Below, in pieces: positions 13,812 through 21,014 of a stretch of 64,000 nt of DNA. A model generated the notes under the pieces. That model was not told the DNA's origin. It ran no database searches and saw only the letters and a list, made by a program, of their open reading frames with translations. The stretch comes from a virus: positions 1-64,000 of IMG/VR virus record IMGVR_UViG_3300031524_001640, one strand, 5' to 3'. A program made the position numbers and the translations under genes. The number at the start of each line of letters is the position of its first letter. The stretch's first letter is position 1.

Positions 13812-13840
13812 GTGTCAATCGACTCCCATCATGCACCCCA
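13812..13840 (+). pseudogene. tRNA-His 3' part of a split gene
   Basis: TCAATC T-loop remnant, CTCC T-stem strand, acceptor CATGCAC, C73 and CCA. It pairs with 12983-12989. Confidence 0.6.
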
Positions 13841-13872
13841 ACCCACCGGTCACCAAAAGGAAAGTCTTATTA

Positions 13873-13947
13873 GCTACCATGGCTCAGTGGAACAGCAACT
13901 GATCTGTAATCAGTCAATCGGGAGTTCAAATCTCTCTGGTAGCTCCA
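13873..13947 (+). tRNA. tRNA-Thr (TGT), C33
   Basis: Acceptor GCTACCA/TGGTAGC, anticodon arm ACTGA-TCTGTAA-TCAGT, T then CCA. Position 33 is C instead of U. Confidence 0.82.
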
Positions 13948-13954
13948 ACTTATA

Positions 13955-13989
13955 AGCTAGCGTCCGTTCAATCACGACTCTCAGCTCCA
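13955..13989 (+). pseudogene. tRNA 3'-half remnant
   Basis: T-loop-like TTCAATC, then CTCTCAGC-T-CCA. No 5' partner directly upstream. GTTGAGG at 14264-14270 could pair with TCTCAGC only through two wobbles. Confidence 0.4.
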
Positions 13990-13996
13990 TACATAT

Positions 13997-14260
13997 ATGT
14001 GGACACTTGAATCAATAAGAAAAGAATTAGGAACAACGATAGTTAACTGTCGTAAAGAAATAAGAGAATTATATAATCCTAGTGCATGGAGTGTAGTAGG
14101 CCCGGATATCCTTGAAGTAGAGGCGTACAACTACAAAATAGCCCAGCTAAATGCTAAGCTAGAATATGCCGAACGATTATATCTTCCATTCCTTGTAGAA
14201 GATGCAAGACTAAAAGAAGAAAAGAACAAAGCTGAATGTGACAAGATAATGGTTTTATAG
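13997..14260 (+). CDS. Hypothetical protein, 87 aa
   Basis: Helical, charged (RKELGTTIVNCRKEIREL; ARLKEEKNKAE). Weak SD. It sits between two tRNA remnants. Not recognised. Confidence 0.5.
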   Translation: MWTLESIRKELGTTIVNCRKEIRELYNPSAWSVVGPDILEVEAYNYKIAQLNAKLEYAERLYLPFLVEDARLKEEKNKAECDKIMVL

Positions 14261-14263
14261 TTG

Positions 14264-14335
14264 AGGGAGTTCAGCTACAATTTTAATCTACAAATAAAAC
14301 TCAAGAGTTCGAGACTCTTCGATAGCTCCAAACAT
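14264..14335 (+). pseudogene. tRNA-like remnant
   Basis: Good T-arm AAGAG-TTCGAGA-CTCTT followed by CGATAGC-T-CCA. The upstream sequence has no matching acceptor strand or D-arm. Confidence 0.4.
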
Positions 14336-14340
14336 ATATT

Positions 14341-14853
14341 ATGAAATCTAAATATCAACAAATTATGGAAGACTATAGTAAACAGACTATAGTAATGGAC
14401 ACTGCACTTAGGGAAGCCTTAGCGTTATTCTTGTTCAAGTGGTCTTTAACCAACGAGCATATCTGGGACACCAACGCCTCTATAAAAGACTTAGCAGAGA
14501 CGACGAGGGCTATACTAGATCCAACACAGAGTAAAGTTTTATTATTTAAACAATCTAACTTTATCCGTCAGCTAAAGAAAGACGACCCAGTGTTATTAGG
14601 ACAACTAAGCCCTTTCATATGTGATTACGATCCATATTGTGAATGTGGGCATATATCCTTTAATCATGATTACATAGGTAAAAAATGGAAGTGCACTGGT
14701 TGTGAACACGCGGTAAAGCCAAGGGTAAGTGTGAAGAGCTCAAAATCAAGTCTGGGTTCTAGGGAGAAACCTCATGAACAAACAAAGTATGCACAGCTTA
14801 GTAGTACATCTATGGGGGAAAGCTCGTGGGTGTACATCAGAGAGGCCTGCTAA
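14341..14853 (+). CDS. Zn-finger hypothetical protein, paralogue of 15408-15791
   Basis: 170 residues. DLAETTRAILDPTQ, then LLGQLSPFICDYDPYCECGH and NHDYIGKKWKCTGCEH. The last two give a CxC...CxxC metal site. The same order occurs in the gene at 15408. Function unknown. Confidence 0.6.
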   Translation: MKSKYQQIMEDYSKQTIVMDTALREALALFLFKWSLTNEHIWDTNASIKDLAETTRAILDPTQSKVLLFKQSNFIRQLKKDDPVLLGQLSPFICDYDPYCECGHISFNHDYIGKKWKCTGCEHAVKPRVSVKSSKSSLGSREKPHEQTKYAQLSSTSMGESSWVYIREAC

Positions 14854-15103
14854 CTACGACAAAAATGAATGGATTACTTTGGATAATCTTGCCATTCAAG
14901 TAGATGAGTTAGACGTGTTACTCCCACCAACAAAAGTGTGTGTCTACTGTCATGGTAAGACCACTACCTGCGAGGATTGTTGTGGAGCAGGAAAAGTTTG
15001 TTCGGTATGTGATAAACCAAGAAGAGCCCCAGACCGCTTCATAACTGAGGTATCACAACCAGAAACATTTGGTTGTGATTGTAAGATAGGGTCTAGTAAA
15101 TGA
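14774..15103 (+). CDS. Cys-rich zinc-binding protein, 109 aa
   Basis: C-terminal half has CVYCHG...CEDCCGAGKVCSVCDKP, a DnaJ-like CxxCxG arrangement. It overlaps the preceding gene by 80 bases; AGGGAG lies before its ATG. Confidence 0.55.
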   Translation: MNKQSMHSLVVHLWGKARGCTSERPANYDKNEWITLDNLAIQVDELDVLLPPTKVCVYCHGKTTTCEDCCGAGKVCSVCDKPRRAPDRFITEVSQPETFGCDCKIGSSK

Positions 15104-15411
15104 AAAAACTATTAATTATACTTCTACTATGTTCTTCTGCGTTCGCCAAAAATAAGTGCAGAGTGGTTTGGATGGAAGGTGTCACAGGGTTCGTTGGGCA
15201 CGGACATTGGGCTGAATGTAGCCTTGTTTGGGATGCAGCTTTAGAAAGTTCCAATCAGGATGCTGCTATTTGGATCGAATATTACAAACGATTCTCTAAG
15301 AACAAGACGCTCCTTATCCAGCCCACATTAGTATTACATGAACCTTGTTTACCAACACTATCACCTAGAGAACTACCAACTCTACCAAAGATAACATCTA
15401 TAACACCATGA
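15100..15411 (+). CDS. Secreted protein, 103 aa
   Basis: Signal peptide MKKLLIILLLCSSAFA, possibly a lipoprotein (Cys at residue 11 or in NKCR after cleavage). Overlaps its neighbours by ATGA junctions. Function unknown. Confidence 0.6.
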   Translation: MKKLLIILLLCSSAFAKNKCRVVWMEGVTGFVGHGHWAECSLVWDAALESSNQDAAIWIEYYKRFSKNKTLLIQPTLVLHEPCLPTLSPRELPTLPKITSITP

Positions 15412-15791
15412 AAAGATTAGAGATATTAGCGAATTTTTATAGTCAGAAGCGTATACAATTACCACAAGAGGACAGGGATACTTTAGCCTTACACTTGTTA
15501 AAGAAAGTTAGTAAGGATAAAAAGTTCTGTGGTTCTAGAACATTAGGATTAGATTTGTTAGATTTGATGCATACAATACTTAATCCTAATGCAAAAAGAT
15601 GTCGAACAGAGAAGCGATCTTCTCTATATAGGTTCTTGAAACAAGATCAAGTGCTTCTTCATCAAATAACACCATTCATGTCAATAGGAATAGACACATG
15701 TATTTGTGGACATTTCTATTGGTCTCATAATTATGATAATTCTGCATGTAATGAATGTAATTGTAAGAAATTAGAATTAAAGGAAGGGTAG
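15408..15791 (+). CDS. Zn-finger hypothetical protein, paralogue of 14341-14853
   Basis: 127 residues. LLDLMHTILNPNA, HQITPFMSIGIDTCICGHFYWSHNY and CNECNCKK. Its last codons are the acceptor strand of tRNA-Ser, and its TAG stop is the tRNA's TA plus first D-arm base. Confidence 0.6.
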   Translation: MKRLEILANFYSQKRIQLPQEDRDTLALHLLKKVSKDKKFCGSRTLGLDLLDLMHTILNPNAKRCRTEKRSSLYRFLKQDQVLLHQITPFMSIGIDTCICGHFYWSHNYDNSACNECNCKKLELKEG

Positions 15792-15869
15792 GCATCGATA
15801 AGCCAACTGAGCTAGAAACTCAGGGTGCCCGTAAGGGACTTGAGAGTCTGACTCCCTCTCCTTCCTCCA
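15782..15869 (+). tRNA. tRNA-Ser (AGA)
   Basis: Acceptor GGAAGGG/TCCTTCC, D-arm GGC..GCC, anticodon arm CTGAG-CTAGAAA-CTCAG, long variable arm GCCC-GTAA-GGG, T then CCA. The T-loop TCTGACT is atypical. Overlaps the 3' end of the preceding gene. Confidence 0.82.
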
Positions 15870-15894
15870 ATTATAAGTAATTAGAGTTGTTGTA

Positions 15895-15984
15895 GTAACC
15901 GGTGATGGGGCGTAGCATCAACTCGTTCTAGCTAGTCCGACGCATAACTGAGGGGTCCAATTTTCAGTTAGAAACAGAGGTTAC
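15895..15984 (+). ncRNA. Candidate structured RNA with alternative pairings
   Basis: GTAACC pairs with GGTTAC (15979-15984). Internal hairpins are GATG..CATC and AACTGA..TCAGTT. TAACCGG can instead pair with CCGGTTA just downstream, so two exclusive states are possible. Confidence 0.35.
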
Positions 15985-15992
15985 CGGTTATT

Positions 15993-16085
15993 GGAAGCGT
16001 GGCAGAGCGAACTAATGCAGAAGTCCTGAAAACTTCCGATGCCCAATGATGGGGTCCGTCCGTTTGAATCGGACCGCTTCCTCCA
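15993..16085 (+). tRNA. tRNA-Ser (TGA), C33
   Basis: Acceptor GGAAGCG/CGCTTCC, anticodon arm GAAGT-CCTGAAA-ACTTC, long variable arm, T-arm GTCCG-TTTGAAT-CGGAC, T then CCA. Position 33 is C. Confidence 0.88.
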
Positions 16086-16097
16086 TAAACTATAGTA

Positions 16098-16139
16098 CCC
16101 TAACCGGACTTAGGAGTTCGACTCTCCTCTCTACCGCCA
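16098..16139 (+). pseudogene. tRNA 3'-half remnant
   Basis: T-arm AGGAG-TTCGACT-CTCCT, then CTCTACC-G-CCA. No GGTAGAG partner nearby. Confidence 0.45.
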
Positions 16140-16155
16140 TTACTTCAAAGGATTT

Positions 16156-16365
16156 ATGAGTAGAACAATACGACTACCTAAGGTACCACCACGACCATGG
16201 AAGCAAGAAGGAATGGAAATCATTTCAGCCGATGGAGAACCAGTTGGACTTGCCTGTGATCGTAGTCATGTAATGAAGTTTATTCTTGACGCGGTAAATG
16301 CTTATCCTGTAGAACCACCAACAGAAATAATAATATCTGACTCTCCTTCTTCCTTCAAGGATTAG
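16156..16365 (+). CDS. Hypothetical protein, 69 aa
   Basis: Begins MSRTIRLPKVPPRPWKQEG; contains GEPVGLACDRSHVMKFILDAVNAY. AAAGGA upstream. Not recognised. Confidence 0.6.
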   Translation: MSRTIRLPKVPPRPWKQEGMEIISADGEPVGLACDRSHVMKFILDAVNAYPVEPPTEIIISDSPSSFKD

Positions 16366-16367
16366 AT

Positions 16368-16886
16368 ATGACAGAAGAGAAAAGAATAGTAGTAGTGGTT
16401 GCTGAGACAGTACAAGTAGAAATATTTTCTCACCTTACTACACGTAGAATTCGTAGAACCATACCTCAAGATTGGGGTAGAGCGGCTGCTCAAGTAGCTC
16501 ATGTCGTATCTAAGATGAGAGTTTCCCTAGATAGAGTTCAAGAACATAATGCTAGAACTAAGGGAAAGAAGAAGGGTATCGCTCCAGGACTTATTAGTTT
16601 AATGAAATTCTCTAGGGCCGATGATATAATACCTATTACAACAGTGATACTAGGTGCCAGAAATAGTGATGAACTATGGCATGTAGTAACATTATTAAAC
16701 AAAGCTTTTATACCTATCCATGCCTTCCATGATCAGAATCCGAAGATATATGGAATAGATGGACTAGTACTAACAGCTATTTGTACAGAACCAATAGAAA
16801 GTTCTAGGCTAGTAGGTATAACAGACTACTTACCTTTGTGGTTATGTAACTCAGCAGTACCTATCTCCCAACGCCAGAGCTTGTAA
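16368..16886 (+). CDS. Peptidyl-tRNA hydrolase 2-like protein
   Basis: 172 residues. GRAAAQVAHVVSKM, then an ITTVILGARNSDELWHVVTLL strand-helix and HDQNPKIYGIDGLVLTAI resemble the Pth2 fold, which frees tRNA from stalled peptidyl-tRNA. The match is by pattern only; the Lys and Asp residues of Pth2 are not firmly placed. The role would fit the tRNA-rich, rescue-oriented context. Confidence 0.5.
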   Translation: MTEEKRIVVVVAETVQVEIFSHLTTRRIRRTIPQDWGRAAAQVAHVVSKMRVSLDRVQEHNARTKGKKKGIAPGLISLMKFSRADDIIPITTVILGARNSDELWHVVTLLNKAFIPIHAFHDQNPKIYGIDGLVLTAICTEPIESSRLVGITDYLPLWLCNSAVPISQRQSL

Positions 16887-16892
16887 GAGCTT

Positions 16893-16960
16893 GTAGTAGT
16901 TGTAGTTATAAATTCTAGACCTCAGGCCCATCCAGAATCTGTACTATAACTACTACAACA
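16893..16960 (+). other. Intergenic long hairpin
   Basis: GTAGTTATA pairs with TATAACTAC and ATTCT with AGAAT around a 17-base loop. No U-tract, so a processing hairpin is as likely as a terminator. Confidence 0.4.
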
Positions 16961-16985
16961 TAAGACTTAATACATAAAGGTAATT

Positions 16986-17060
16986 ATGACTATTGTTTTA
17001 GTATTAGTTATGTTCATTATTTTCGTAGTGTTAGAACGATTCCTTAACAGAAAATCGTAG
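16986..17060 (+). CDS. Single-helix membrane micropeptide, 24 aa
   Basis: A hydrophobic helix (MTIVLVLVMFIIFVVLE) with a basic tail RFLNRKS. AAAGG lies upstream. Confidence 0.4.
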   Translation: MTIVLVLVMFIIFVVLERFLNRKS

Positions 17061-17069
17061 TTTAAATAT

Positions 17070-17147
17070 GGCTAGATAGCTCAGTCTCGGTAGAGCAGCG
17101 GACCGAAAATCCGTGTGTCGGGGGTTCAACTCCCTCTCTAGCCACCA
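17070..17147 (+). tRNA. tRNA-Phe (GAA), C33
   Basis: Acceptor GGCTAGA/TCTAGCC, anticodon loop CCGAAAA, T-loop TTCAACT, A then CCA. Position 33 is C; the usual loop is CTGAAAA. Confidence 0.9.
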
Positions 17148-17162
17148 TACAAAGGATATGAT

Positions 17163-17339
17163 ATGCCAGAGTTAACCCAAGAAGAAGCAGAAGCTCAAGC
17201 GGAAATGTTTGTCAATGGATTTGAGCTGTTAGATAAACATTTACGAGAAAAAGGAGATGTTGTTGGAGCCGCTATGCTAAAAAGCATAGCTCAGGATCTA
17301 ATAGGTCTCTTAGAATACGTGATAGCAGTACAGGACTAA
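17163..17339 (+). CDS. Hypothetical protein, 58 aa
   Basis: Begins MPELTQEEAEAQAEMFVNGF; all-helical and acidic. AAAGGA upstream. Confidence 0.6.
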   Translation: MPELTQEEAEAQAEMFVNGFELLDKHLREKGDVVGAAMLKSIAQDLIGLLEYVIAVQD

Positions 17340-17346
17340 ACAATAA

Positions 17347-17420
17347 GGGATTATAGCACATCGGCCATGCAGCGGATTCTTAATTCGTCGAGGGAGGTCC
17401 GACTCCTCCTAGTCCCACCA
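17347..17420 (+). tRNA. tRNA-Lys (CTT)
   Basis: Acceptor GGGATTA/TAGTCCC, anticodon loop TTCTTAA, T-arm GGAGG-TCCGACT-CCTCC, A then CCA. Position 55 of the T-loop is C instead of U. Confidence 0.85.
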
Positions 17421-17442
17421 TTAACCCCAAAGGAGAAGTAGT

Positions 17443-17907
17443 ATGACTGAACCAACAGTAAAGGTATTTTCTCTTCGCAACGAGAATCGCTTCCCCGTTG
17501 CTTGCGTTGCTTATACCCAGACCGAAGACGAAGCTATCTTCGCCGTTTCCACACACAACCCAAAGGATTGTTTCAACAAGAAGTTGGGGCGTCATATCGC
17601 TGTATCAAGACTGACCAATGGTAGCTGGCTCTCTGATACTGTAAAGGTTGAAGGGGATATCAAAGTAAATATCCTTTCTGCAATCTTGTGTTACGATAAG
17701 TTCCCACAGCGTACGCAGGAAGCTGCTCTTCTTTGGCTGAAGACACCACGTACTCAACCACAGGCAGAAGCTGTAGTGGTAGATGAAGTGGCAGAAGCTC
17801 ATGCCCAAGAATCAGAGCAGCTTGGTCACATGTACGAGGAGATGGTGGCCAACACGCGCAAGGAGTGCACCTCACCATCAAGGAACGAAAAGGAAGCTAC
17901 ACAATAA
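17443..17907 (+). CDS. Hypothetical protein, 154 aa
   Basis: Better codon quality and GC than its neighbours. The start MTEPTVKVFSLRNENRF has an AAGGAG site. Ala/Glu-rich C-terminal helix. Not recognised. Confidence 0.65.
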   Translation: MTEPTVKVFSLRNENRFPVACVAYTQTEDEAIFAVSTHNPKDCFNKKLGRHIAVSRLTNGSWLSDTVKVEGDIKVNILSAILCYDKFPQRTQEAALLWLKTPRTQPQAEAVVVDEVAEAHAQESEQLGHMYEEMVANTRKECTSPSRNEKEATQ

Positions 17908-17913
17908 GTATTA

Positions 17914-18057
17914 GATGAGGGTCGATAGAAATTGGTTATCTCAAACAGAATGTTATTGGTTCGAGTCCAATCTTCCATTCAATCGAGTGGATGTAGTTCA
18001 AATGGTAGAACATCCGTCAGCCGAAAGGCTTACCCAATTCCACCCCATATCCTCATC
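17914..18057 (+). ncRNA. Hairpin RNA element with permuted tRNA domain (copy A)
   Basis: P1 GATGAGG/CCTCATC. The GGGTCG-N10-GTTATCT box spans 17918-17940 and its end overlaps the first bases of the tRNA domain region. P2 is AATTGG/CCAATT and the 3' box is CCACCCCATATCC. Inside: T-arm ATTGG-TTCGAGT-CCAAT (17955-17971), acceptor hairpin CTTCCATTC-AATC-GAGTGGATG, TA, D-arm GTTC-AAATGGTA-GAAC, then hairpin AGCC-GAAA-GGCT. The acceptor is closed by a 4-base loop with no CCA. Confidence 0.7.
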
Positions 18058-18070
18058 ATTAAATTCAAAT

Positions 18071-18215
18071 CATACGGGTCGACAGAGCAAGGTTATCTTC
18101 ACTCATAACGAACGGGTCTGGGTTCAAATCCCAGGGCTGGCACCATTTAATAATTTATGCCAGCTTGGTGTAATGGTAGCATCGAAAAACATCTTGTTCA
18201 AACTATATCCGTATG
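18071..18215 (+). ncRNA. Hairpin RNA element with permuted tRNA-Met-like domain (copy B)
   Basis: P1 CATACGG/CCGTATG, box GGGTCG-N10-GTTATCT, P2 CAAG/CTTG, 3' box TTCAAACTATATCC. Inside: ACTCATAA (possible CAT anticodon loop), T-arm CTGGG-TTCAAAT-CCCAG, acceptor GGCTGGC-A-CCA (18135-18145), a 13-base spacer, then acceptor GCCAGCT (18159-18165; 7 bp) and a D-arm-like TGTAATGGTAGCA. Confidence 0.7.
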
Positions 18216-18237
18216 ACTTAACACAGGGAAGGAAAAT

Positions 18238-18489
18238 ATGGCAGCAGGGGTAGTTAAACATTCAACGGTTACGAAACGTAAGTTGAAACAAATGAATGGT
18301 AGAGCGCATAGTTCCCCGGGAGGAGCAAGAGGTAGAATGAGAATAGTTAGCTACTGTCCTCATTGTCCAAGTGAGTCCCCCGCATCATGTAACCCAGCTC
18401 GTCCTGAAACGAATCCACAAGTCGTATGTCAAACCAAAACGAAGGTTGGTTCTTGTAAAAACGGACACAAATGGAAAATCCACATTTAA
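18238..18489 (+). CDS. Cys-containing basic protein, 83 aa
   Basis: CPHCPSESPASCNP...VCQTKTKVGSCKNGHKW suggests a metal site. AGGGAAGG upstream. Not recognised. Confidence 0.55.
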   Translation: MAAGVVKHSTVTKRKLKQMNGRAHSSPGGARGRMRIVSYCPHCPSESPASCNPARPETNPQVVCQTKTKVGSCKNGHKWKIHI

Positions 18490-18734
18490 CCGATAGATTG
18501 AATATATTTTTGCAGAATAATAGACCTGTGAAAGAAGAAGCTCCTATTATACTGAAGTTGAATACTAAGCAAGCTGAGACTTTGTTTGATATCTTAATGA
18601 GTGTCGGCGGCCCTCGCACCACTCGAAGGTGCTATGCCGATGAGGTACTAAGAAGCCTTGACGCAAGTGGAATAAAAGATAACGTCGGACGCAGAAGATC
18701 TGATATGGATTTTGGCGCTATTTATTTCAGGTAA
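18471..18734 (+). CDS. VGG-family protein, copy 1
   Basis: 87 residues. IILKLNTKQAETLFDILMSVGGPRTTRR is shared with the next two genes. Overlaps the preceding gene by 19 bases. Function unknown. Confidence 0.55.
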   Translation: MENPHLTDRLNIFLQNNRPVKEEAPIILKLNTKQAETLFDILMSVGGPRTTRRCYADEVLRSLDASGIKDNVGRRRSDMDFGAIYFR

Positions 18735-18738
18735 CATT

Positions 18739-18936
18739 ATGAAACATATAAGAATAAATGTATTCAATTCCATTCGTATAAGCATACCTAATGAAACAAC
18801 CTACTACACTATAACCCTCAACTTCGAAGAAGCGCAAGTATTACGTGATATACTGGGGTCTGTTGGTGGGTCTGCTATTACAAGTCGTAGGAAGTATGTT
18901 GATAACATACGAATTTCAAAGTGGTATCTACAATAG
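18739..18936 (+). CDS. VGG-family protein, copy 2
   Basis: 65 residues. MKHIRINVFNSIRI; ITLNFEEAQVLRDILGSVGG matches copies 1 and 3. Start chosen by alignment with copy 3 (MKSTRINIF). Confidence 0.6.
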   Translation: MKHIRINVFNSIRISIPNETTYYTITLNFEEAQVLRDILGSVGGSAITSRRKYVDNIRISKWYLQ

Positions 18937-18984
18937 TGGATGAGAGGATATGAAGGATTCCATATACTTCACTGAGGCTTAATC

Positions 18985-19266
18985 ATGAAGAGTACAAGGA
19001 TAAATATCTTCCGTTCTAAGGCTGATTCTAATGTAGAACTCTATTCTATTGTACTTAGTTATGATGAGATACGTACATTACGTGATGTAATAAGCCATGT
19101 TGGTGGGGATGATGAATCTCGTAAAATACATATCGATACCCTAATAGATAAATTGAATAGACGTGGGATCTTCTTTAAATTTACTACAGATTTAGAGGGT
19201 GTCATACGCCTTAAATCTAAGTTTAGTGTAGAACAGATACGAGATGTTAATTTAGGGGCAAAATAA
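18985..19266 (+). CDS. VGG-family protein, copy 3
   Basis: 93 residues; IVLSYDEIRTLRDVISHVGG. Its last eight codons and stop lie inside tRNA-Gly. Confidence 0.6.
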   Translation: MKSTRINIFRSKADSNVELYSIVLSYDEIRTLRDVISHVGGDDESRKIHIDTLIDKLNRRGIFFKFTTDLEGVIRLKSKFSVEQIRDVNLGAK

Positions 19267-19314
19267 TGCGTTGCCAACGCGTAATCATCGGTTCGAACCC
19301 GATACATCTCTCCA
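19241..19314 (+). tRNA. tRNA-Gly (GCC)
   Basis: Acceptor GAGATGT/ACATCTC, D-stem ATTT/AAAT, anticodon arm ATGCG-TTGCCAA-CGCGT, T-arm ATCGG-TTCGAAC-CCGAT, T then CCA. The 5' 26 bases are also coding sequence. Confidence 0.9.
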
Positions 19315-19333
19315 AGGAAAGTAGAGGTACAAG

Positions 19334-19936
19334 ATGCCTGAGCTTTGGCTCTACTGTGATGGTGGTTCAAGAGCTAACCCGGGAGCAGCAGGGATAGGCG
19401 TATCAGGTATACTTGTAGAGGGTAATAAGAAGACTTGTATCCTTGAGAAGAGCGACTATCTTAAAGATAAAAGTAATAACTATGCCGAGTACACAGCACT
19501 TATTAGAGCTCTGGATTATGCTATAGAAATGAACTATAATATTGTTGTAGTTCACTCTGATTCCAAGCTAATAATCGAGCAACTGAGCGGTAACTGGAAT
19601 GTTAAAAGTGTAGACTTATTAGAGCTATACAAAGCAGCCCGTATTAGAATGGCCAAGCTGAAGAAGCTTGGAGTTAATCTTACATTGAAGTGGGTACCTA
19701 GAGAACAGAATAAACATGCCGATTCATTAGCTAATCTAGCAATGGATAGAGGTATGAAGCCAGAGGTAATAGCACTTGACAGGCGTTCTGAAGTTGATCA
19801 GAGGCTACTAGAAGCTTTGCTAGCCCATGAGGAAGCTATAAAAGATCTTAAGGAAGTACCAAGAGTTTCTAAGATTACTAGGGTAGAAGAAACATTTGAA
19901 ACATTAGTAAACGCTTGGGCTGTGTTAAAGAATTAA
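19334..19936 (+). CDS. rnhA: Ribonuclease HI
   Basis: 200 residues. RNase H fold with the acidic catalytic set: Asp in YCDGGSRANPG (residue 9), Glu in NNYAEYTAL, Asp in VHSDSKL, and an Asp in the EQNKHADSLANLAM region. It cleaves RNA in RNA:DNA hybrids, for example Okazaki primers. A C-terminal extension of about 60 residues is unassigned. AAGATG spacing; AGGAAAG SD. tRNA-Gln begins directly after the stop. Confidence 0.9.
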   Translation: MPELWLYCDGGSRANPGAAGIGVSGILVEGNKKTCILEKSDYLKDKSNNYAEYTALIRALDYAIEMNYNIVVVHSDSKLIIEQLSGNWNVKSVDLLELYKAARIRMAKLKKLGVNLTLKWVPREQNKHADSLANLAMDRGMKPEVIALDRRSEVDQRLLEALLAHEEAIKDLKEVPRVSKITRVEETFETLVNAWAVLKN

Positions 19937-20010
19937 TTCGACCTCGTTTAATGGTAGGACACAACTCTCTGGAAGTTGTTATGGTAGTTCGAATCCACCG
20001 GTCGGAGCCA
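19937..20010 (+). tRNA. tRNA-Gln (CTG)
   Basis: Acceptor TTCGACC/GGTCGGA, anticodon arm CAACT-CTCTGGA-AGTTG, T-loop TTCGAAT, G then CCA. Starts at the base after the rnhA stop. Confidence 0.85.
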
Positions 20011-20016
20011 AGAGTT

Positions 20017-20217
20017 ATGTTCGATAGAAAAACTATACATTCAAGAATATGTTGGAAGTGTAATGGGACTAAACAAATAGTAAGACAATCTTTGGGTACG
20101 TTTAACAATGAACCTAAGATTTATTATTATGTTAACGCTTGCTCAATTTGTTGTGAGGAATTAAATAAGTTAACTACTGTGTATGTAGGGTATTTACCAA
20201 TTAGATATAACACTTAA
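20017..20217 (+). CDS. Zinc-binding hypothetical protein, 66 aa
   Basis: CWKCNGT...CSICCEEL zinc-knuckle pattern. Starts 6 bases after tRNA-Gln; the longer in-frame ORF runs through the tRNA and is rejected. Confidence 0.55.
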   Translation: MFDRKTIHSRICWKCNGTKQIVRQSLGTFNNEPKIYYYVNACSICCEELNKLTTVYVGYLPIRYNT

Positions 20218-20241
20218 GTCCCCAGCATTATTTAATCTCGT

Positions 20242-20316
20242 AGTTCCGTAGCTCAAGGGTGGAGCATTCTGCTGATAACGGAAAGGTTGTTGGTTCAATT
20301 CCAACCGGGACTACCA
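20242..20316 (+). tRNA. tRNA-Ile (GAT)
   Basis: Acceptor AGTTCCG/CGGGACT, anticodon arm TTCTG-CTGATAA-CGGAA, T-arm GTTGG-TTCAATT-CCAAC, A then CCA. Confidence 0.9.
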
Positions 20317-20328
20317 ATTCTTATAAAA

Positions 20329-20405
20329 GGTGCTATCTACTAACTGGATAGGTAGGTATCCTCTCAAGATACAGAATGTGAGTTAGAATCTCACTAGCAC
20401 CACCA
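20329..20405 (+). tRNA. tRNA-Glu (CTC)
   Basis: Acceptor GGTGCTA/TAGCACC, anticodon arm GTATC-CTCTCAA-GATAC, T-arm GTGAG-TTAGAAT-CTCAC (position 56 is A), A then CCA. Confidence 0.88.
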
Positions 20406-20420
20406 GATACAAAGGAAATC

Positions 20421-21011
20421 ATGGCAATAGCAAGAATGACTGAAGAAGAACGTATCAAGATAGGTACAGAGATACAAAAGAGAGTGAAAGCTCTGGCAAT
20501 ATTGGACTTAAATCTTACGATAGGTAACACCATTAATCATAAGGTGAAGTCTGTAAAAGTTATATTTTTCATGAAAAGTAAATCACGTAGTAGTTGGTAC
20601 TGGTCTGATACAAGTGGGACGTCTAATTTAACAACAGACGAACATGTCTATCCTAAGACTCATCCACATCAAAGATTAATTGTGAGACGTACTAGGGAAC
20701 AGTTTCCCAAGTGTCAATATATTCCTGATCATTACTTCGAGTTCACTGCTACCACAGCAACTGATAAGGAAGTTAACTGGGCGAACAGTGTCCTTGAAGA
20801 AATGGGAATCACAGAGGAAACTGGTGATTACTATGTGACTGTAGAAACAATGACTACTATCTCACGTTTGGTAATAATAAAAAGTGCGTATAACGCAGGA
20901 CATGCCCAAATGATGGCGTTAAATGAAGTGTCTAAAAGCCCAGTCTTTAATTGGTGTCCTAAAGATATAGATGTTAGCAGCGTCAATGTGAAAGAAGTTA
21001 AGAAACATTAA
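20421..21011 (+). CDS. Hypothetical protein, 196 aa
   Basis: Mixed alpha/beta; no motif recognised. AAAGGAAATC upstream of ATG. Lies between two tRNA-Glu genes. Confidence 0.6.
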   Translation: MAIARMTEEERIKIGTEIQKRVKALAILDLNLTIGNTINHKVKSVKVIFFMKSKSRSSWYWSDTSGTSNLTTDEHVYPKTHPHQRLIVRRTREQFPKCQYIPDHYFEFTATTATDKEVNWANSVLEEMGITEETGDYYVTVETMTTISRLVIIKSAYNAGHAQMMALNEVSKSPVFNWCPKDIDVSSVNVKEVKKH

Positions 21012-21014
21012 TAT

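Noticed and set aside
17915-18253. 112-codon ORF over the permuted tRNA elements
   Set aside because: The sequence is fully explained by paired RNA stems; residues such as WVQIPGLAPF are typical of translated tRNA.
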